The position numbers and the translations under genes were made by a program. DNA of 64,000 nt, taken from positions 2,666,001-2,730,000 of the forward strand of contig NZ_BFCB01000003.1 of assembly GCF_003569045.1 (NCBI RefSeq), written 5' to 3'. Shown here piece by piece: positions 62,877-64,000 of the stretch; position 1 is the stretch's first letter, and each line of letters starts with the position of its first letter. This DNA is from Aggregatilinea lenta (GTDB lineage Bacteria; Chloroflexota; Anaerolineae; Aggregatilineales; Aggregatilineaceae). The notes under the pieces were generated by a model, which did not search any database, was not told the DNA's origin, and worked only from the letters and a program-made list of their open reading frames with translations.

Positions 62877-64000
62877 ATGAAACGAAAAACCGTTTTACTC
62901 CTGCTGATCCTCGCATTGGCAGCGGGACTGCTGGCCGCGTGTGACGACAAGGGCGGTTCGGGGTCCGGCGAGTACAGCGTGACCGTCAATGTGGACGGCA
63001 CGAACCGCGTGTACACCTACAGCCGCCAGATGTCGGTCGGGCAGTTCTTGCAGTCGATTGGCGTAACCGTCAACGACCTCGATCAGATCAATCCGCCGCT
63101 GTACACGCAGTTGGCGAACGGGATGCGTATCACCATCTCGCGCGTGGTGGAGCGCACCGAGTGTGAAGATCAGCCGGTGGCTCCTAACGTGATCGAGCAG
63201 AAGACGCACCAGCTCGCGCCTGGCGAGCGGCAGGTTATCCAGACCGGCGTCGAGGGCGTGGAGACGGTGTGTTACCGCATCGTCGAGCAGGACGGCCAGC
63301 AGATCGGGGAGCGGTCCGAATCCAGCCGCACACCGAAGGTGGCCACACGCGACGAGGTGATCGCGGTGGGTGTTGCGCCGCCGAACACGTCTGTACCGGT
63401 TGATGGGCGGTTGGCGTTCATCTCCGGCGGGCAGGCGATGATCATCGACAACAACACCAACCTGCTGCGCCCCATGACCAGCGGCGAACGGCTCGACAAG
63501 CGCGTGTTCGATTTGTCACCCGACGGCCTGCGTCTGGTGTACACCGTAAGCACCACCGACCCGAACGATCCCGAATTTTCCAACGAATTGTGGGCGGTGA
63601 TGAACACGGGGACCAGCGCGCCGGACCCGGTACAGCTCGTGCCGACGGACGTCATATACGCGCAGTGGGTGCCGGGGCGCGAAAACCCGGCGGTCAGCTA
63701 TTCGACCGCGTCTCCGGTGAATGATGTGCCGAACTGGCAGGCGTATAACGACTTGTACGTGATGGAGCTGGACCCCTCGACGGGTGAGACGGCGGCGGTG
63801 GACGACATCGTGTCGCAGAACAGCATCGGCGCGTATGCCTACTGGGGGCGGCGCTACCGCTGGTCGGAGGATGGCACGCAGGTCGCATGGGCGCTGGCGG
63901 ACAGCGTGGGGCTGGTCGACCTGGAGACGGGCGACTTTTTGACGCTGCTGACCTTCCCCGAATACGCGACGGCGCTGGTGAGCTACTGGGTGTGGGAGCC
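62877..64000 (+). CDS. Lipoprotein with DUF348 and G5 domains and propeller-like part (runs off right edge)
   Basis: 374 residues visible. Lipobox LLAAC (Cys22), then a DUF348-like unit (about 32-85: YSVTVNVDGTNRVYTYSRQM, VGQFLQSIGVTVNDLDQI), a G5 domain (about 90-150: VVERTECEDQPVAPN, KTHQLAPGERQVIQTG), and from about 170 a PD40-like beta-propeller (LAFISGGQAMIIDNN, FDLSPDGLRLVYTVS, RWSEDGTQVAWALAD). G5 domains bind wall sugars. The ATG at 62877 lies after a weak ribosome site. The frame is open to the window edge, so the 3' end is missing. Confidence 0.83.
   Translation, partial: MKRKTVLLLLILALAAGLLAACDDKGGSGSGEYSVTVNVDGTNRVYTYSRQMSVGQFLQSIGVTVNDLDQINPPLYTQLANGMRITISRVVERTECEDQPVAPNVIEQKTHQLAPGERQVIQTGVEGVETVCYRIVEQDGQQIGERSESSRTPKVATRDEVIAVGVAPPNTSVPVDGRLAFISGGQAMIIDNNTNLLRPMTSGERLDKRVFDLSPDGLRLVYTVSTTDPNDPEFSNELWAVMNTGTSAPDPVQLVPTDVIYAQWVPGRENPAVSYSTASPVNDVPNWQAYNDLYVMELDPSTGETAAVDDIVSQNSIGAYAYWGRRYRWSEDGTQVAWALADSVGLVDLETGDFLTLLTFPEYATALVSYWVWE

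Overview
The window reads as a high-GC chromosome segment from a member of the phylum Chloroflexota, most likely of the Anaerolineae type. This is inferred from gene content, since no rRNA or taxonomic marker search could be run. Supporting traits are lipoproteins with long Thr/Pro spacers (PTPTPT-like), Firmicutes-type DnaD and DnaI-like replication proteins beside dnaB, bactofilins, LysM-M23 peptidases, and no genes for LPS or outer-membrane assembly. Almost all of the window is coding. I see no tRNA, rRNA, CRISPR array, prophage or complete insertion sequence.

Layout. 1-3 kb: the start of an IlvC-like gene (partial), then an ECF sigma, anti-sigma and bactofilin-like membrane protein operon. 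3-9.5 kb: an enlarged priA, a Memo-family gene, a frameshifted alpha/beta hydrolase, groES, a 220-bp MITE-like element and a protein disulfide oxidoreductase. 9.5-14.5 kb: an operon for a small HTH protein, a LysM-M23 peptidase and a HEAT membrane protein, then an SH3 lipoprotein and a receiver-only response regulator. 14.6-21 kb: plsY, the replication cluster dnaB, dnaD-like and a tandem DnaC/DnaI-like loader, a BFN-domain protein, a bactofilin and a DedA protein. 21-28.3 kb: an orphan ParA with a membrane partner, a cupin, a solute-binding protein, a GH-A hydrolase, three small overlapping membrane proteins and a repetitive lipoprotein. 28.5-40.5 kb: rqcH, ppk2 with two glycosyltransferases, a coiled-coil protein, murA, a SAM hydrolase, gyrB and an rmlA-like gene.

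40.8-46.7 kb holds the most interesting locus. Eight co-directional genes, most with overlapping stop and start codons, encode three paralogous membrane-anchored beta-domain proteins, an E2 (ubiquitin-conjugating)-like protein, a JAB/JAMM protein fused to what looks like an inactive second E2/RWD-type domain, an E1/ThiF-like activating enzyme, a small charged protein and a CoA-type Nudix hydrolase. This looks like a membrane-associated bacterial ubiquitin-like conjugation system. It has no recognisable ubiquitin-like modifier, and its JAMM motif has a changed metal ligand.

46.8-64 kb: an OmpR-type regulator, four paralogous TPR membrane proteins (two with TolB-like propellers), a PfkB kinase, endonuclease III, rpoB (followed by a terminator and not by rpoC), a nine-repeat surface lipoprotein, a hypothetical gene and a DUF348/G5 lipoprotein that runs off the right edge. 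Several essential enzymes show natural substitutions at antibiotic-contact or catalytic positions: MurA with Asp for Cys, RpoB with Thr at the E. coli R529 position, and the IlvC-like protein with Ser for the catalytic His.
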